Notes: generated from the letters alone by a model not told the origin. Counted from the stretch's first letter, positions 1-7,206 are shown. The stretch is DNA of 23,892 nucleotides from an uncultured bacterium (GCA_947364395.1 CANASS010000034.1:1-23892); one strand, 5' to 3'. Translations and numbers: made by a program.

Positions 1-14
1 CTTCCATGTCTCCT

Positions 15-43
15 ATTCTACCACGGACTTAACCTCTTGTGAA
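15..43 (-). promoter_or_regulatory. possible promoter reading out of the left edge
   Basis: Read on the minus strand there is TTCACA, a 17-nt spacer and TAGAAT, which would start transcription near position 8 toward a gene outside the window. The sequence between this site and the upstream terminator (bases 44-89) holds no gene I can see. Support is motif match only. Confidence 0.35.
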
Positions 44-89
44 TACAGCTTCTAAACATTTTGGAAACTCCGGCGGCAGACCGCATAAG

Positions 90-114
90 GAAAGCCGCCC
101 GCCGGGCGGCTTTC
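90..114 (-). terminator. terminator of the CdaR-type regulator gene
   Basis: A perfect 11-bp stem (GAAAGCCGCCC against GGGCGGCTTTC) closes a 3-nt loop just past the regulator's stop codon. On the minus strand it is followed by TTTCCTTATG, a weak T-tail, so it is a plausible intrinsic terminator. Confidence 0.75.
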
Positions 115-119
115 GCAGG

Positions 120-1211
120 TCAGGATTCGATACCGCGGGAGACCAGGTATTTTTTCACCATCAGCGCCACCTTGAAGGTGATGGCGTCGTCGAACTCCCG
201 CAGGTCCAGGCCGGTGAGCTTTTTGATCTTTTCCAGCCGGTACACCAGGGTGTTGCGGTGGACGAACAGCTTCCGGGCCGTCTCGGACACGTTCAGGTTG
301 TTCTCAAAGAACTTGTTGATGGTGAACAGGGTCTCCTGGTCCAGAGCATCAATGGGGTTTTTCTTGAACACCTCACGCAGGAACATTTCGCACAGGGTCG
401 TGGGCAGCTGGTAGATCAGGCGGCCGATGCCCAGGTTCTCATAGTTGATAATGGACCGCTCCGTCTCAAACACCCGGCCCACGTCGATGGCCACCTGGGC
501 CTCCTTGTAAGTTCTGGCCAGATCCCGGATGTGGCCCACGATGGTGCCGATGCCCACCACCGTCTTGATGCCCAGGTCCCGGGTCAGCGCCTCCTGGACG
601 TTCTGGGCGATCTTGTGCAGGTCCCGGGCGTCGGCGTTCTCCCCCAGGTGCTTCACCAGGGCCACGTCGGTCTCGCTGACCGACAGCACAAAGTCGGTCT
701 GCTTGTCGGGGTACAGCCCGGACACCACGTCCACCGCCGACACGTCGGGCGCGCCCAGCTGGCGCACCAGAATCACCGCCCTGGGCGCCTCGGACACGAA
801 GTGGAGCTCCTTGGCCCGGACATAGATGTCCCCCAGCAGGATGTTGTCGCACAAAATATTTTTTACAAAGGCGGCTTTGTCGTTTTTCTCCTCATAGTAG
901 GTCTTGGCCCCGTTGAGGGCAATGACCGCCATGGAGCAGATGAGGGCGGCGCGCTCGTCCTCCCCCTTGACGAAGGCGGCGTAGTCGTACTGGCCGCTCC
1001 AGCCGGGGAGCGCTTTGAAAGTGAAGCCGCCGCTGACCACCTGAGCGTCCTGCTCGGCCGCCAGCAGCGCCGCCGCGCTGGCCCATTTCTCCCCAATACA
1101 GGCCAGCTCGTTGCAGGCCACCACAGTGCCCTGCTCGTCGATGACCCCCACAGCTCGGTCGGAACAATCCTTCATCTGAAGAACGACGCTTTGGAAAATC
1201 CTGCTGGACAT
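120..1211 (-). CDS. CdaR/PucR-family transcriptional regulator
   Basis: Predicted DNA-binding regulator of 363 aa. The C-terminal third (about residues 280-345) contains the PucR-type helix-turn-helix with the hallmark NVSETARKLFVHRNTLVYRL, found in regulators of sugar-diacid and purine-catabolism genes. The middle (about 130-250) resembles the degenerate GGDEF-like domain of CdaR. The N-terminus (GVIDEQGTVVACN) resembles a small-molecule sensing domain, but its ligand cannot be told from sequence. The ATG at 1211 is preceded by GAAAGGAG with an 8-nt spacer. It has its own promoter and terminator, so it is monocistronic. The target genes are not evident: the gene to the left is outside the window, and its possible promoter at 15-43 is one candidate target. 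Family assignment is firm; physiological role is unknown. Confidence 0.85.
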   Translation of the reverse strand: MSSRIFQSVVLQMKDCSDRAVGVIDEQGTVVACNELACIGEKWASAAALLAAEQDAQVVSGGFTFKALPGWSGQYDYAAFVKGEDERAALICSMAVIALNGAKTYYEEKNDKAAFVKNILCDNILLGDIYVRAKELHFVSEAPRAVILVRQLGAPDVSAVDVVSGLYPDKQTDFVLSVSETDVALVKHLGENADARDLHKIAQNVQEALTRDLGIKTVVGIGTIVGHIRDLARTYKEAQVAIDVGRVFETERSIINYENLGIGRLIYQLPTTLCEMFLREVFKKNPIDALDQETLFTINKFFENNLNVSETARKLFVHRNTLVYRLEKIKKLTGLDLREFDDAITFKVALMVKKYLVSRGIES

Positions 1212-1287
1212 TGCGTTTTCTCCTTTCTACGCGGCCGGCCATGGGGCACTCCGCCACTTTGTTGATTTTTCATACAGGCGCTTTTCT

Positions 1288-1316
1288 ATTATACCGATTT
1301 CCTTAGCGGATTTCAA
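1288..1316 (-). promoter_or_regulatory. sigma-A promoter of the CdaR-type regulator
   Basis: On the minus strand TTGAAA, a 17-nt spacer and a perfect TATAAT lie about 75 bases upstream of the ATG at 1211. The stretch from here to 1360 is AT-rich and has no clear terminator for the pseudouridine synthase gene that ends at 1361, so read-through is possible. Confidence 0.8.
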
Positions 1317-1360
1317 TATTTTTCTGAAATTTTTTTGTTGAAATTGCCAAATTTTTCGTG

Positions 1361-2062
1361 TCAATGACTGAAAATTCCTTTCAGCTCCCGGTCATTCAGC
1401 CGACGGTAAGCCCCTTTGGGCAGGCTCTCGTCCAGCTCCAGCGGGCCGAACCGCACCCGTTTCAGATAGGTCACCGGTTTGCCCCGGACGGCCAGCATCC
1501 GCTTTACCTGATGGTATTTTCCCTCATGTATGGTAATATGGGCGCTTTGGCTGGATAAAAGTTCCAGCACCCCAGGAAGGCAGATATAGCCGTCCCCCAG
1601 GACCACCCCGGCCCGCACCGCCTCCACGTCGCCCTGGTCCAGGACGCCGTCCACCTCCAGGTAATACACCTTGTCCACGTGGCGTTTGGGGGACAGCAGC
1701 CGGTGGGCCAGGGGGCCGTCGTTAGTGAGCAGAAGCAACCCCTCTGTGTCTTTGTCCAACCGTCCGGCGGGGAAAATACCCAAATTCTGATACTCCTCCC
1801 CCAGCAGGTCCAGCACCGTCCGCTCCCCCGGCTCATCGGTGGACGACACCACCCCCGCCGGTTTGTTCAGCATCAAATACACCGGTCCCCTGGGGCCGAC
1901 GGAGACGCCATCCACCGTGACGGAGGCCTCCTCCCCCACCTTTTGCTCCGGGGCCCGGCACACCTGGCCGTCCACCGCCGCCCTGCCCGCCCGGATCAGC
2001 TCCCGGGCCTCCTTCCGGCTCCACCTTCCCGTGGCGGTCAGACGCTTATCCAGACGTTCCAT
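1361..2062 (-). CDS. RsuA/RluB-family rRNA pseudouridine synthase
   Basis: Isomerises a specific uridine of ribosomal RNA to pseudouridine; members act on 16S (RsuA) or 23S (RluB) RNA, and I cannot decide which from sequence alone. The 233-aa protein has an N-terminal S4 RNA-binding domain (about 1-60, beginning MERLDKRL) and a catalytic domain with the GRLDKDTEGLLLLTNDG motif, whose Asp is the family nucleophile. The late motif HEGKYHQVKRML is also typical. The ATG at 2062 follows GAGAGGAGGAAGGC, an excellent ribosome site. Length is normal for the family. It stands alone, divergent from the DUF4830 gene. Its own promoter is unclear: TATACT is present near 2130 on the minus strand but lacks a good -35. 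Confidence 0.9.
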   Translation of the reverse strand: MERLDKRLTATGRWSRKEARELIRAGRAAVDGQVCRAPEQKVGEEASVTVDGVSVGPRGPVYLMLNKPAGVVSSTDEPGERTVLDLLGEEYQNLGIFPAGRLDKDTEGLLLLTNDGPLAHRLLSPKRHVDKVYYLEVDGVLDQGDVEAVRAGVVLGDGYICLPGVLELLSSQSAHITIHEGKYHQVKRMLAVRGKPVTYLKRVRFGPLELDESLPKGAYRRLNDRELKGIFSH

Positions 2063-2109
2063 GCCTTCCTCCTCTCCCGTCCCCGCCGTTTCGCGGGCGC
2101 AACCTCACA

Positions 2110-2139
2110 TTGACCGGCCTTTGACCGCCAGTATATCAT
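2110..2139 (+). promoter_or_regulatory. probable promoter of the DUF4830 gene
   Basis: TTGACC, an 18-nt spacer and TATCAT on the plus strand, starting transcription about 50 bases before the ATG at 2197. It overlaps the upstream region of the divergent pseudouridine synthase gene. Confidence 0.5.
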
Positions 2140-2196
2140 ATTTTCCGTCCCAAGTACATATTCTCTCCCTGAGAAATCAGGAAAGGTCGTGCTGCT

Positions 2197-2724
2197 ATGA
2201 TCATCTTCACCGCGCGCGTACCAAAGAGACAGCTGATGGCCGCTGGGGCCGCAGCCCTGTGCTGTGTGTTCGCGGTCCTGGCCTTCACCCTCACCCTGGG
2301 CGGGCGGGCGGTGGCCGCTTCGGCGGAGGTGAAACACGTCAAAACCAACGACGACCGGCTGGCCTACCTCAACGGCCTGGGCTGGCAGGTGTCCCCCCAG
2401 CCCATCGCCACCGAGGAGCTGCTGATCCCAGAGCAGTTCGACGACAGCTACCAGGACTACCTTCAGCTCCAGTCAGACCAGGGCTTTGACCTCAACCAGT
2501 ACCGGGGCAGGCGGGTGAAGCGGTACACCTATCAGCTCACCAACTACCCCGCCCAGGCTGAGCCGGTGCAGATCGCCCTGCTGGTCTACAAAAACAAGGT
2601 GGTGGGCGGCCAGATCCAGTCCTCCTCCGGGAGCTTCCTCCACGGGCTCACCCTCCCGGCCCCGGACTCCGGCAACCCGGCCTCTCCCGCCCCCTCGGCG
2701 GCGGCAAGCGGGCTGACCCTTTGA
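2197..2724 (+). CDS. DUF4830 domain-containing membrane-anchored protein
   Basis: Small envelope protein of unknown function, 175 aa. A hydrophobic segment at about residues 12-40 would act as an uncleaved signal anchor or signal peptide and place the rest outside the membrane. The central part (about 48-145, including AYLNGLGWQV and the YTYQLTNYP / ALLVYKNKVVGG stretches) matches my recollection of DUF4830, a domain seen in Clostridia. The C-terminal 25 residues are Pro/Ala/Ser-rich and probably unstructured. The ATG at 2197 follows AGGAAAGG with about a 10-nt spacer. It is monocistronic, with its own promoter and a strong terminator directly after the stop codon. No catalytic motif is visible. 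Confidence 0.7.
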   Translation: MIIFTARVPKRQLMAAGAAALCCVFAVLAFTLTLGGRAVAASAEVKHVKTNDDRLAYLNGLGWQVSPQPIATEELLIPEQFDDSYQDYLQLQSDQGFDLNQYRGRRVKRYTYQLTNYPAQAEPVQIALLVYKNKVVGGQIQSSSGSFLHGLTLPAPDSGNPASPAPSAAASGLTL

Positions 2725-2730
2725 CAAAGC

Positions 2731-2767
2731 AATGGAGACGCGCCTCGACGCGTCTCCATTCTTTTTT
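2731..2767 (+). terminator. strong terminator after the DUF4830 gene
   Basis: A 12-bp perfect stem (AATGGAGACGCG / CGCGTCTCCATT) with a 6-nt loop is followed by CTTTTTT. The T-run overlaps the stop codon of convergent nagA (2766-2768). The same stem may slow transcription from the opposite side. Confidence 0.9.
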
Positions 2768-3884
2768 AAACCACTTGCCGCCCCTTGAAGAACACGGCCT
2801 TGATCTCCAGGCTTTGGTCCAGGACCACCAGGTTGGCCCGCTTGCCCGGCTCCAGGCTGCTCACCCGATCAAAGACGCCCACGGCCTGGGCGGGGTTCAC
2901 CGCCGCCGCCCGCACCGCGTCCGCCAGGGGGATGCCAAAGGAGACGGCGTTCCGCATACACGCCATCAGATCGGTGACCGACCCGGCGATGGTGCCGTCT
3001 GCCAGGGTGGCCAACGGCCCCTTCACCGTGACCTCCTGCCCCCCCAGGTCATACCTGCCGTCGGTCATCCCTGCCGCCCGCATGGTGTCCGAGATGAGCA
3101 CCACCCGGTCCGGGCCGAACATTTTAAAAGCAGCCCGCACCACGGAGGGATGGATATGGATGCCGTCGGAGATGAGCTCCACCCGGCTCCAGGGAGAGTC
3201 CAGCGCCGCCCCCACCACGCCGGGCGCCCGGTGGGTAAAGCCGGGCATGGCGTTGAACAGGTGGGTGACCTGGCGGGCCCCCGCCCGGAAAGCCTCCAGC
3301 GCAATATCATAACCGGCGGCGGTGTGGGCCACCGACACGCCCACCTCCTCGGACACCTCTCGGATAAAATCCAGCGCCCCCGGCTCCTCCGGGGCCACCG
3401 ACACCAGCTTCACCAACCCCTCCGCGGCCTCCATCAGGCGGCGGAGCATGGCCGCATCCGGCGCGTGGAGCCAGTCTCCGTTCTGCGCCCCCTTTTTCGC
3501 CAGGGACAGGAAGGGCCCCTCTAAATTGATTCCCACCAGGTCAGCGCCGGGACGGTTTTCCCGGCGGTGGGCGGCGGCTGTGCGGCACACCGCTGTCAGC
3601 CGGTCCTCCAGCAGGGTCATCCCCGCCGGACAGATCTGGGTCACCCCCCGGCTGAGCTCATACTCCGCCATGGTCTGGAGGCCCTCCGGGTCCGCGTCGG
3701 ACAGGTCCGCCCCCCGGCAGCCGTGGAAGTGCACGTCCGTCAGGCCGGGGATCACCCAGCAGCCCGAGGCGTCATAGACGTTTCCGTCCCGGCTGTCCGG
3801 GGTGAGCAGAGCGCCGTCAAAGCACACGTCCCGCTCCACAAAGCCCCGCTTCAGGTCGAATACCTTCCCGCCGGAGATTTTCAT
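2766..3884 (-). CDS. nagA: N-acetylglucosamine-6-phosphate deacetylase
   Basis: Hydrolyses GlcNAc-6-phosphate to glucosamine-6-phosphate and acetate in the cytoplasm, the step before NagB. The 372-aa protein has the amidohydrolase metal motifs expected of NagA: HFHG near residue 53, NLEGPF in the middle carrying the metal-binding Glu, two later His (AHTAAGYD and THLFNAM) and the catalytic Asp in LISDTM. A GxIAGS motif follows. Length is normal (about 380). The ATG at 3884 overlaps the nagB stop codon in an ATGA, so translation is coupled and nagB comes first in the operon. Transcription comes from the promoter at 4641-4670. The end meets the DUF4830 terminator head-on. Confidence 0.95.
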   Translation of the reverse strand: MKISGGKVFDLKRGFVERDVCFDGALLTPDSRDGNVYDASGCWVIPGLTDVHFHGCRGADLSDADPEGLQTMAEYELSRGVTQICPAGMTLLEDRLTAVCRTAAAHRRENRPGADLVGINLEGPFLSLAKKGAQNGDWLHAPDAAMLRRLMEAAEGLVKLVSVAPEEPGALDFIREVSEEVGVSVAHTAAGYDIALEAFRAGARQVTHLFNAMPGFTHRAPGVVGAALDSPWSRVELISDGIHIHPSVVRAAFKMFGPDRVVLISDTMRAAGMTDGRYDLGGQEVTVKGPLATLADGTIAGSVTDLMACMRNAVSFGIPLADAVRAAAVNPAQAVGVFDRVSSLEPGKRANLVVLDQSLEIKAVFFKGRQVV

Positions 3885-4621
3885 CCCTTGGCCTCCATCA
3901 GCTTGGACAGGGCGCTTTCATCCCCCACCAAAGTCACATCGGGGTGGAGCTGGAGGATGGAGGCGGGCACCTCCGGGGTGATGGGACCGAAAAACGCCTT
4001 AGCCACCGCGTCCGCCTTGTCCGCGCCGCTGGCCACCACCAGAATCTTCCGGGCCCGCATGATGGTGCCGATGCCCATGGTAAGGGCCTGCTTGGGCACC
4101 TCGTCCGCACTGGCGAAGAACCGGGCGTTGGCCTGAATGGTGCTCTCGGTCAGGTCCACCAGATGGGTGGCCTTGATGAACTCCCCGCAGGGCTCGTTGA
4201 AGCCGATGTGGCCGTTGCGGCCAATGCCCAGCAGCTGCAAATCGGCATAGCCCAGCCCCGCCGCCAGCTCCTCATAGCGGGCGCACTCCGCCGCCGGGTC
4301 CTTGGCCAGACCGTCGGGCACATTGGTATTCTCATGCGCGATGTCCACATGGTCAAACAGGTTGGTCTGCATGAAATAGCGGTAGCTCTGGTCGTGGTCG
4401 GGAGCCAGCCCGTAATACTCGTCCAGATTCACGGAGCGGACCTCATGGAAGCTCAGGTCCCCCTGCTTGTGCCACTGGATGAGCTGCTTGTAGGTCCCCA
4501 CGGGTGAGGACCCGGTGGCCAGCCCCAGCACGCAGTCCGGCTTGGCCACCACCTGAGCGGCGATGACACAGGCCGCCCGGCGGCTCATGGCGTCGTAATC
4601 TTTTTCACAATAAATTCTCAT
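3881..4621 (-). CDS. nagB: glucosamine-6-phosphate deaminase
   Basis: Converts glucosamine-6-phosphate to fructose-6-phosphate and ammonia, feeding amino sugars into glycolysis. Family motifs are all present: LGLATGSSPVGTY near the N-terminus (phosphate binding), NLDEYYGL carrying the catalytic Asp, GRNGHIGFNEP carrying the catalytic His and Glu, and ALTMGIGTIM. At 246 aa it has the usual length. I place the start at the ATG at 4621 (MRIYCEKDYD) because GAGAGG lies 9-10 nt before it and the promoter would start the message only about 13 bases upstream; an in-frame ATG at 4645 falls inside the -10 element and cannot be used by that transcript. First gene of the nagB-nagA operon. Confidence 0.95.
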   Translation of the reverse strand: MRIYCEKDYDAMSRRAACVIAAQVVAKPDCVLGLATGSSPVGTYKQLIQWHKQGDLSFHEVRSVNLDEYYGLAPDHDQSYRYFMQTNLFDHVDIAHENTNVPDGLAKDPAAECARYEELAAGLGYADLQLLGIGRNGHIGFNEPCGEFIKATHLVDLTESTIQANARFFASADEVPKQALTMGIGTIMRARKILVVASGADKADAVAKAFFGPITPEVPASILQLHPDVTLVGDESALSKLMEAKG

Positions 4622-4640
4622 ATCAAAACACCTCTCATCA

Positions 4641-4670
4641 ATCATATACCTATTTAGCCTCGTCCGTCAA
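4641..4670 (-). promoter_or_regulatory. nagBA promoter
   Basis: On the minus strand TTGACG, an 18-nt spacer and TATGAT. The predicted start is near 4634, giving a very short leader before nagB. The -35, spacer length and -10 are the same as in the promoter at 6104-6133 upstream of the epimerase remnant and regulator, which suggests joint control. Confidence 0.75.
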
Positions 4671-4700
4671 CCGTACTTTTTCACCCTGGCGGGGCTTTCC

Positions 4701-4723
4701 AAAAGCCGGTTATCGCGGCTTTT
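4701..4723 (-). terminator. inverted repeat between the RpiR-type gene and nagB
   Basis: Perfect 8-bp stem AAAAGCCG / CGGCTTTT with a 7-nt loop, about 140 bases after the regulator's stop codon and 30 bases upstream of the nagB -35. The right arm ends in TTTT in either direction, so it could be a weak bidirectional terminator or an operator. The rest of the gap 4671-4860 holds no gene; it contains an ATTTTACG direct repeat (4824-4831 and 4844-4851). Confidence 0.4.
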
Positions 4724-4860
4724 GACAGCAGCCGCCGCCCACAGCATGACGGCGCTGCCGCTTTAACCGGGAGTGATCCTGTTCTTTTTTATGGCGGCCC
4801 CCCTCTCCTTAAATTATTATTACATTTTACGGGATTTGAGATGATTTTACGCCCGCTTTT

Positions 4861-5715
4861 TTATATATGCTTGTCGGCCAGGGCCTCCGCCACCTGCCTG
4901 CGCCGCTCCCGGCAGACCGCCATGTCCCGGCGGCACACCTCGTTGAACAGCACGTCGGTCAGGTAGAGCTGGCCCATCCGGGCCGCCACCGAGCCCATCT
5001 GGAGAGGGCTCTCCCGAGCGCCGCACTCCAGCACCACATCGGCGCAGGCCGCGCCGGGGGACTTGGGGAAGCGGGTGACCAGGATGGTTTTTGCCCCCCG
5101 TTCCCGGGCGATCTTCATCACGTCCACCAGATCCTTTGTGGACCCGGAGTAGGAATAGTACAGCACCACGTCCCGGGGGGTAAGCATGGAGCTGCGGATG
5201 GCCTGGAAATGGGCGTCCGACACGGCGTAAAAGTTTGGCATGGCGGTGGAAAACAGCAGGGCCGCCTCCTGCGCCAGCACCATGGACCCTCCCAGCCCCA
5301 TGCAAAGCACCCGCTCCGCCGCAGCCAGCAGGTCCGCCGCCGCGGCCACGCTGGCCGGGTCCAGCATGGTCATGGTCTGGGTGATGGCCTCTACATTGGC
5401 GGCGCACAGCTTGCGGCACATCTCCGCCACGTCGTCCTCTGCGGCGATCTCGCCGTACAGGGGATTCACCGGCTTGGTCCCGGCGGCAGCCCCGGCCACC
5501 GCCAGCTTGAACGCGCTGTATCCCTTATATCCCAGCCGCCGGCAGAACCGGGATACGGTGGCCTCCGCCACCTCCGCCACCTCCGCCAGCTCGGAGATGG
5601 ACATATACTGGCAGTCCTGACGCTGGAGCATGATATAATCGGCGATCTTCCGCTCCGCCCCGGTGAGCTGGTAGTACTCCCGGTTGATTCTGGTGAAAAC
5701 GTCGCCGTAGGACAT
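4861..5715 (-). CDS. MurR/RpiR-family transcriptional regulator
   Basis: Predicted sugar-phosphate-responsive DNA-binding regulator of 284 aa. The N-terminal HTH_6 domain (about 1-77) contains LTGAERKIADYI and the helix-turn-helix AEVAEATVSRFCRRLGYKGY. A SIS domain (about 110-245) follows, with the SGSTKD motif that binds phosphosugars. The start is taken at 5715 because AAGGAGG sits 5 nt upstream; the in-frame ATG at 5748 has no such site. The SD shares bases with the TAA stop of the upstream epimerase remnant, so the two were translationally coupled. Position next to nagBA suggests it senses an amino-sugar phosphate and controls this cluster. The ligand, and whether it represses or activates, is inference. 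Confidence 0.88.
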   Translation of the reverse strand: MSYGDVFTRINREYYQLTGAERKIADYIMLQRQDCQYMSISELAEVAEVAEATVSRFCRRLGYKGYSAFKLAVAGAAAGTKPVNPLYGEIAAEDDVAEMCRKLCAANVEAITQTMTMLDPASVAAAADLLAAAERVLCMGLGGSMVLAQEAALLFSTAMPNFYAVSDAHFQAIRSSMLTPRDVVLYYSYSGSTKDLVDVMKIARERGAKTILVTRFPKSPGAACADVVLECGARESPLQMGSVAARMGQLYLTDVLFNEVCRRDMAVCRERRRQVAEALADKHI

Positions 5716-5725
5716 ACGGACCTCC

Positions 5726-6031
5726 TTACTGCCCGTCCAAGAGCCCATCCAGCATCCGCTCGCACATGGTCAGCATCCGGGGCAGATGGAAGGGACCCTT
5801 GAACGTGCTCCCCTTACACGGGGGTTCAGTCGGCTTTCCGTCCCGGCGCAGATATCCGTACCACTCGCCATAAGCCGGGTCGGAGAAGTGCTCCTTGCAG
5901 TAGTCCAGCGTCTTTTCAAACCAGTCCAGATATTTTTCCTCCCTGGCGTCTCGGTAGAGCATGAGGCTGGAAATGCGGTCCAGCTTCTCGCTAAGCCACC
6001 GCCGCTGGCCCCGCATACGGGCCACATCCAT
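5726..6031 (-). pseudogene. C-terminal remnant of N-acylglucosamine 2-epimerase
   Basis: The intact enzyme (about 390 aa) interconverts ManNAc and GlcNAc. Only about the last 100 residues survive here. They match the family's C-terminal signature closely: EEKYLDWFEKTLDYCKEHF, then DPAYGEWYGYLRRDGKPT, CKGSTFKGPFHLPRML and CERML. The catalytic (alpha/alpha)6 barrel N-terminal to this is missing, and upstream of about 6031 I see no continuation in any frame beyond a weak stretch. The reading frame is open to 6196 but lacks homology there. An ATG at 6031 could start a 101-aa product. The TAA stop lies inside the SD of the RpiR-type gene. A strong promoter is retained just upstream, so the remnant is probably still transcribed as the operon's leader. 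Confidence 0.8.
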
Positions 6032-6103
6032 CAAACATTCCACCTTTCCCTGTAAAATTAGTCTTTTCCCCCATGTCTTGACACCCTTCTTGCTTGCTCT
6101 CTT

Positions 6104-6133
6104 ATCATACCCTGTCCCATGGGAACCCGTCAA
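6104..6133 (-). promoter_or_regulatory. promoter of the epimerase-remnant/rpiR-type operon
   Basis: TTGACG, an 18-nt spacer and TATGAT on the minus strand. It is the only good promoter seen upstream of the RpiR-type gene and has the same boxes and spacing as the nagBA promoter. Confidence 0.75.
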
Positions 6134-6141
6134 GAGATAAA

Positions 6142-6154
6142 GAAAATAATTTTC
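6142..6154. promoter_or_regulatory. palindromic operator candidate
   Basis: A perfect 13-base palindrome, GAAAAT-n-ATTTTC, lies 8 bases upstream of the -35 box at 6128-6133. AT-rich TGAAA(N)TTTCA-like palindromes are common operators of MurR/RpiR regulators, so autoregulation by the adjacent gene is plausible. Confidence 0.5.
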
Positions 6155-6159
6155 ATTTT

Positions 6160-6480
6160 TCGTGCAAAATGCTTGACAATATTCAAACAGCTGCATAGGC
6201 GCTCCGTTCTCTTTGCCGGTCCTCTGCTAAGAGCGCACTTACCTATCACCGGCCAAGGCCGTCGGTGGTACTGCCTGATGGCAGCCCTGCGCCCTTCTGG
6301 GCGGCTCCGCCGGGGTGTCCTTCCCTGCCGGTGTATACCAGCGGACGCCAACGGCGGCTTGTGCATCGGACGCAGCCGCGTCGATCACTGGGGGCTTGAG
6401 GGCCTTCGGCCACCAACAGGCGAGCGGCACAGGGTATATACCTGCGCATTGCCTGCCGCCGCTATTATCAGGGCATAAGA
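6160..6480. other. non-coding, hairpin-rich stretch
   Basis: No convincing gene in about 320 bases. Short open frames exist on both strands but none has a ribosome site or a recognisable domain. The stretch is GC-rich and full of small perfect stems: CTGCC/GGCAG, CGCCC/GGGCG, GGCGG/CCGCC, GGCC/GGCC and CAGG/CCTG, mostly with 2-7 nt loops. It sits between the epimerase remnant and the AT-richer acetyltransferase gene and may be part of an acquired segment. I could not assign it to a known element. Confidence 0.5.
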
Positions 6481-6483
6481 GGG

Positions 6484-6512
6484 TTGACTATCATCCTAAT
6501 CGGTGATATACT
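6484..6512 (+). promoter_or_regulatory. promoter of the GNAT acetyltransferase gene
   Basis: TTGACT, a 17-nt spacer and TATACT, about 35 bases upstream of the ATG at 6547. A near-consensus sigma-A promoter giving a leader of about 28 nt. Confidence 0.85.
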
Positions 6513-6546
6513 TGTTCGTAATAAGTCGCGATTTACGGAGGAAGCC

Positions 6547-7071
6547 ATGGCTTTAAAATTGATAAAACTCACGAAGGAATATGAAAAACAGTTGTGTGAA
6601 ATGATTGATGAGTGGAAATTAGATCAGGAGATTCATCGCACCAATCACTCACCGTGGGCAATCTTTAAAAATGATTATCACGATTTCGATTACTATTTGG
6701 AACACCTCGAATTAAAAGAGGCAGCAGGAGACAGGGTTCCCGATTCGGTGTTCTTCCTGTTGGACGAAGATAGAGACAGACTTCTTGGCGCTGTAAATAT
6801 CCGTCATTATCTGAATGAATCTCTTCTGAAAGAAGGCGGGCATATCGGAGACGGAATCAGACCTAGTGAAAGAAGGAAGGGTTATGCTACGGAGATGATT
6901 CGTCTGGCGCTGATTGAATGTAAGAAATTGGGTATAGATAAGGTACTGATGACATGCGATAAGGATAATATCGGTTCTGCCAGATCCATTGTAAAAAACG
7001 GCGGTGTCCTTGAAAACGAGTTCGTGAATTCCGATGGCGATGCAGAGCAAAGATATTGGATTACAATTTGA
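6547..7071 (+). CDS. GNAT-family N-acetyltransferase
   Basis: Predicted to move an acetyl group from acetyl-CoA to an amine; the substrate is unknown. The 174-aa protein carries the GNAT acetyl-CoA motif A as GIRPSERRKGYATEMI (about residues 113-128) followed by DKDNIGSARSIVKNGG, the usual late motif. The start at 6547 is chosen because GGAGG lies 5 nt upstream; the upstream frame overlaps the promoter. The gene is clearly lower in GC than its neighbours and uses AT-ending codons (AAA, GAT, ATT), which points to recent transfer. It stands alone on the plus strand between minus-strand genes. Small antibiotic- or metabolite-modifying GNATs are common cargo of mobile elements, but nothing here identifies a drug substrate. 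Confidence 0.85.
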   Translation: MALKLIKLTKEYEKQLCEMIDEWKLDQEIHRTNHSPWAIFKNDYHDFDYYLEHLELKEAAGDRVPDSVFFLLDEDRDRLLGAVNIRHYLNESLLKEGGHIGDGIRPSERRKGYATEMIRLALIECKKLGIDKVLMTCDKDNIGSARSIVKNGGVLENEFVNSDGDAEQRYWITI

Positions 7072-7170
7072 TGGAAAAATAGCACAGCCAACCGAGCCAG
7101 TCTACAGTCACAATGAACGGTGTTTTCACAGCCGCCGCTGATCGTCTCGCCCGTCTTTGCTAATGGGTAC

Positions 7171-7206
7171 TCAAGGGGGATTTCACTTGGGTGAAATCCC
7201 CCTTGA
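7171..7206. repeat. perfect 16-bp inverted repeat
   Basis: Arms TCAAGGGGGATTTCAC and GTGAAATCCCCCTTGA are fully complementary around a 4-nt loop. No T-run follows on either strand, so it is not a standard terminator. It lies in the tail of the foreign-looking acetyltransferase segment; bases 7072-7170 contain no gene. Confidence 0.75.

Noticed and set aside
4790..4845. A 17-codon frame on the plus strand in the gap upstream of nagB
   Set aside because: No usable SD, no promoter and no family match.
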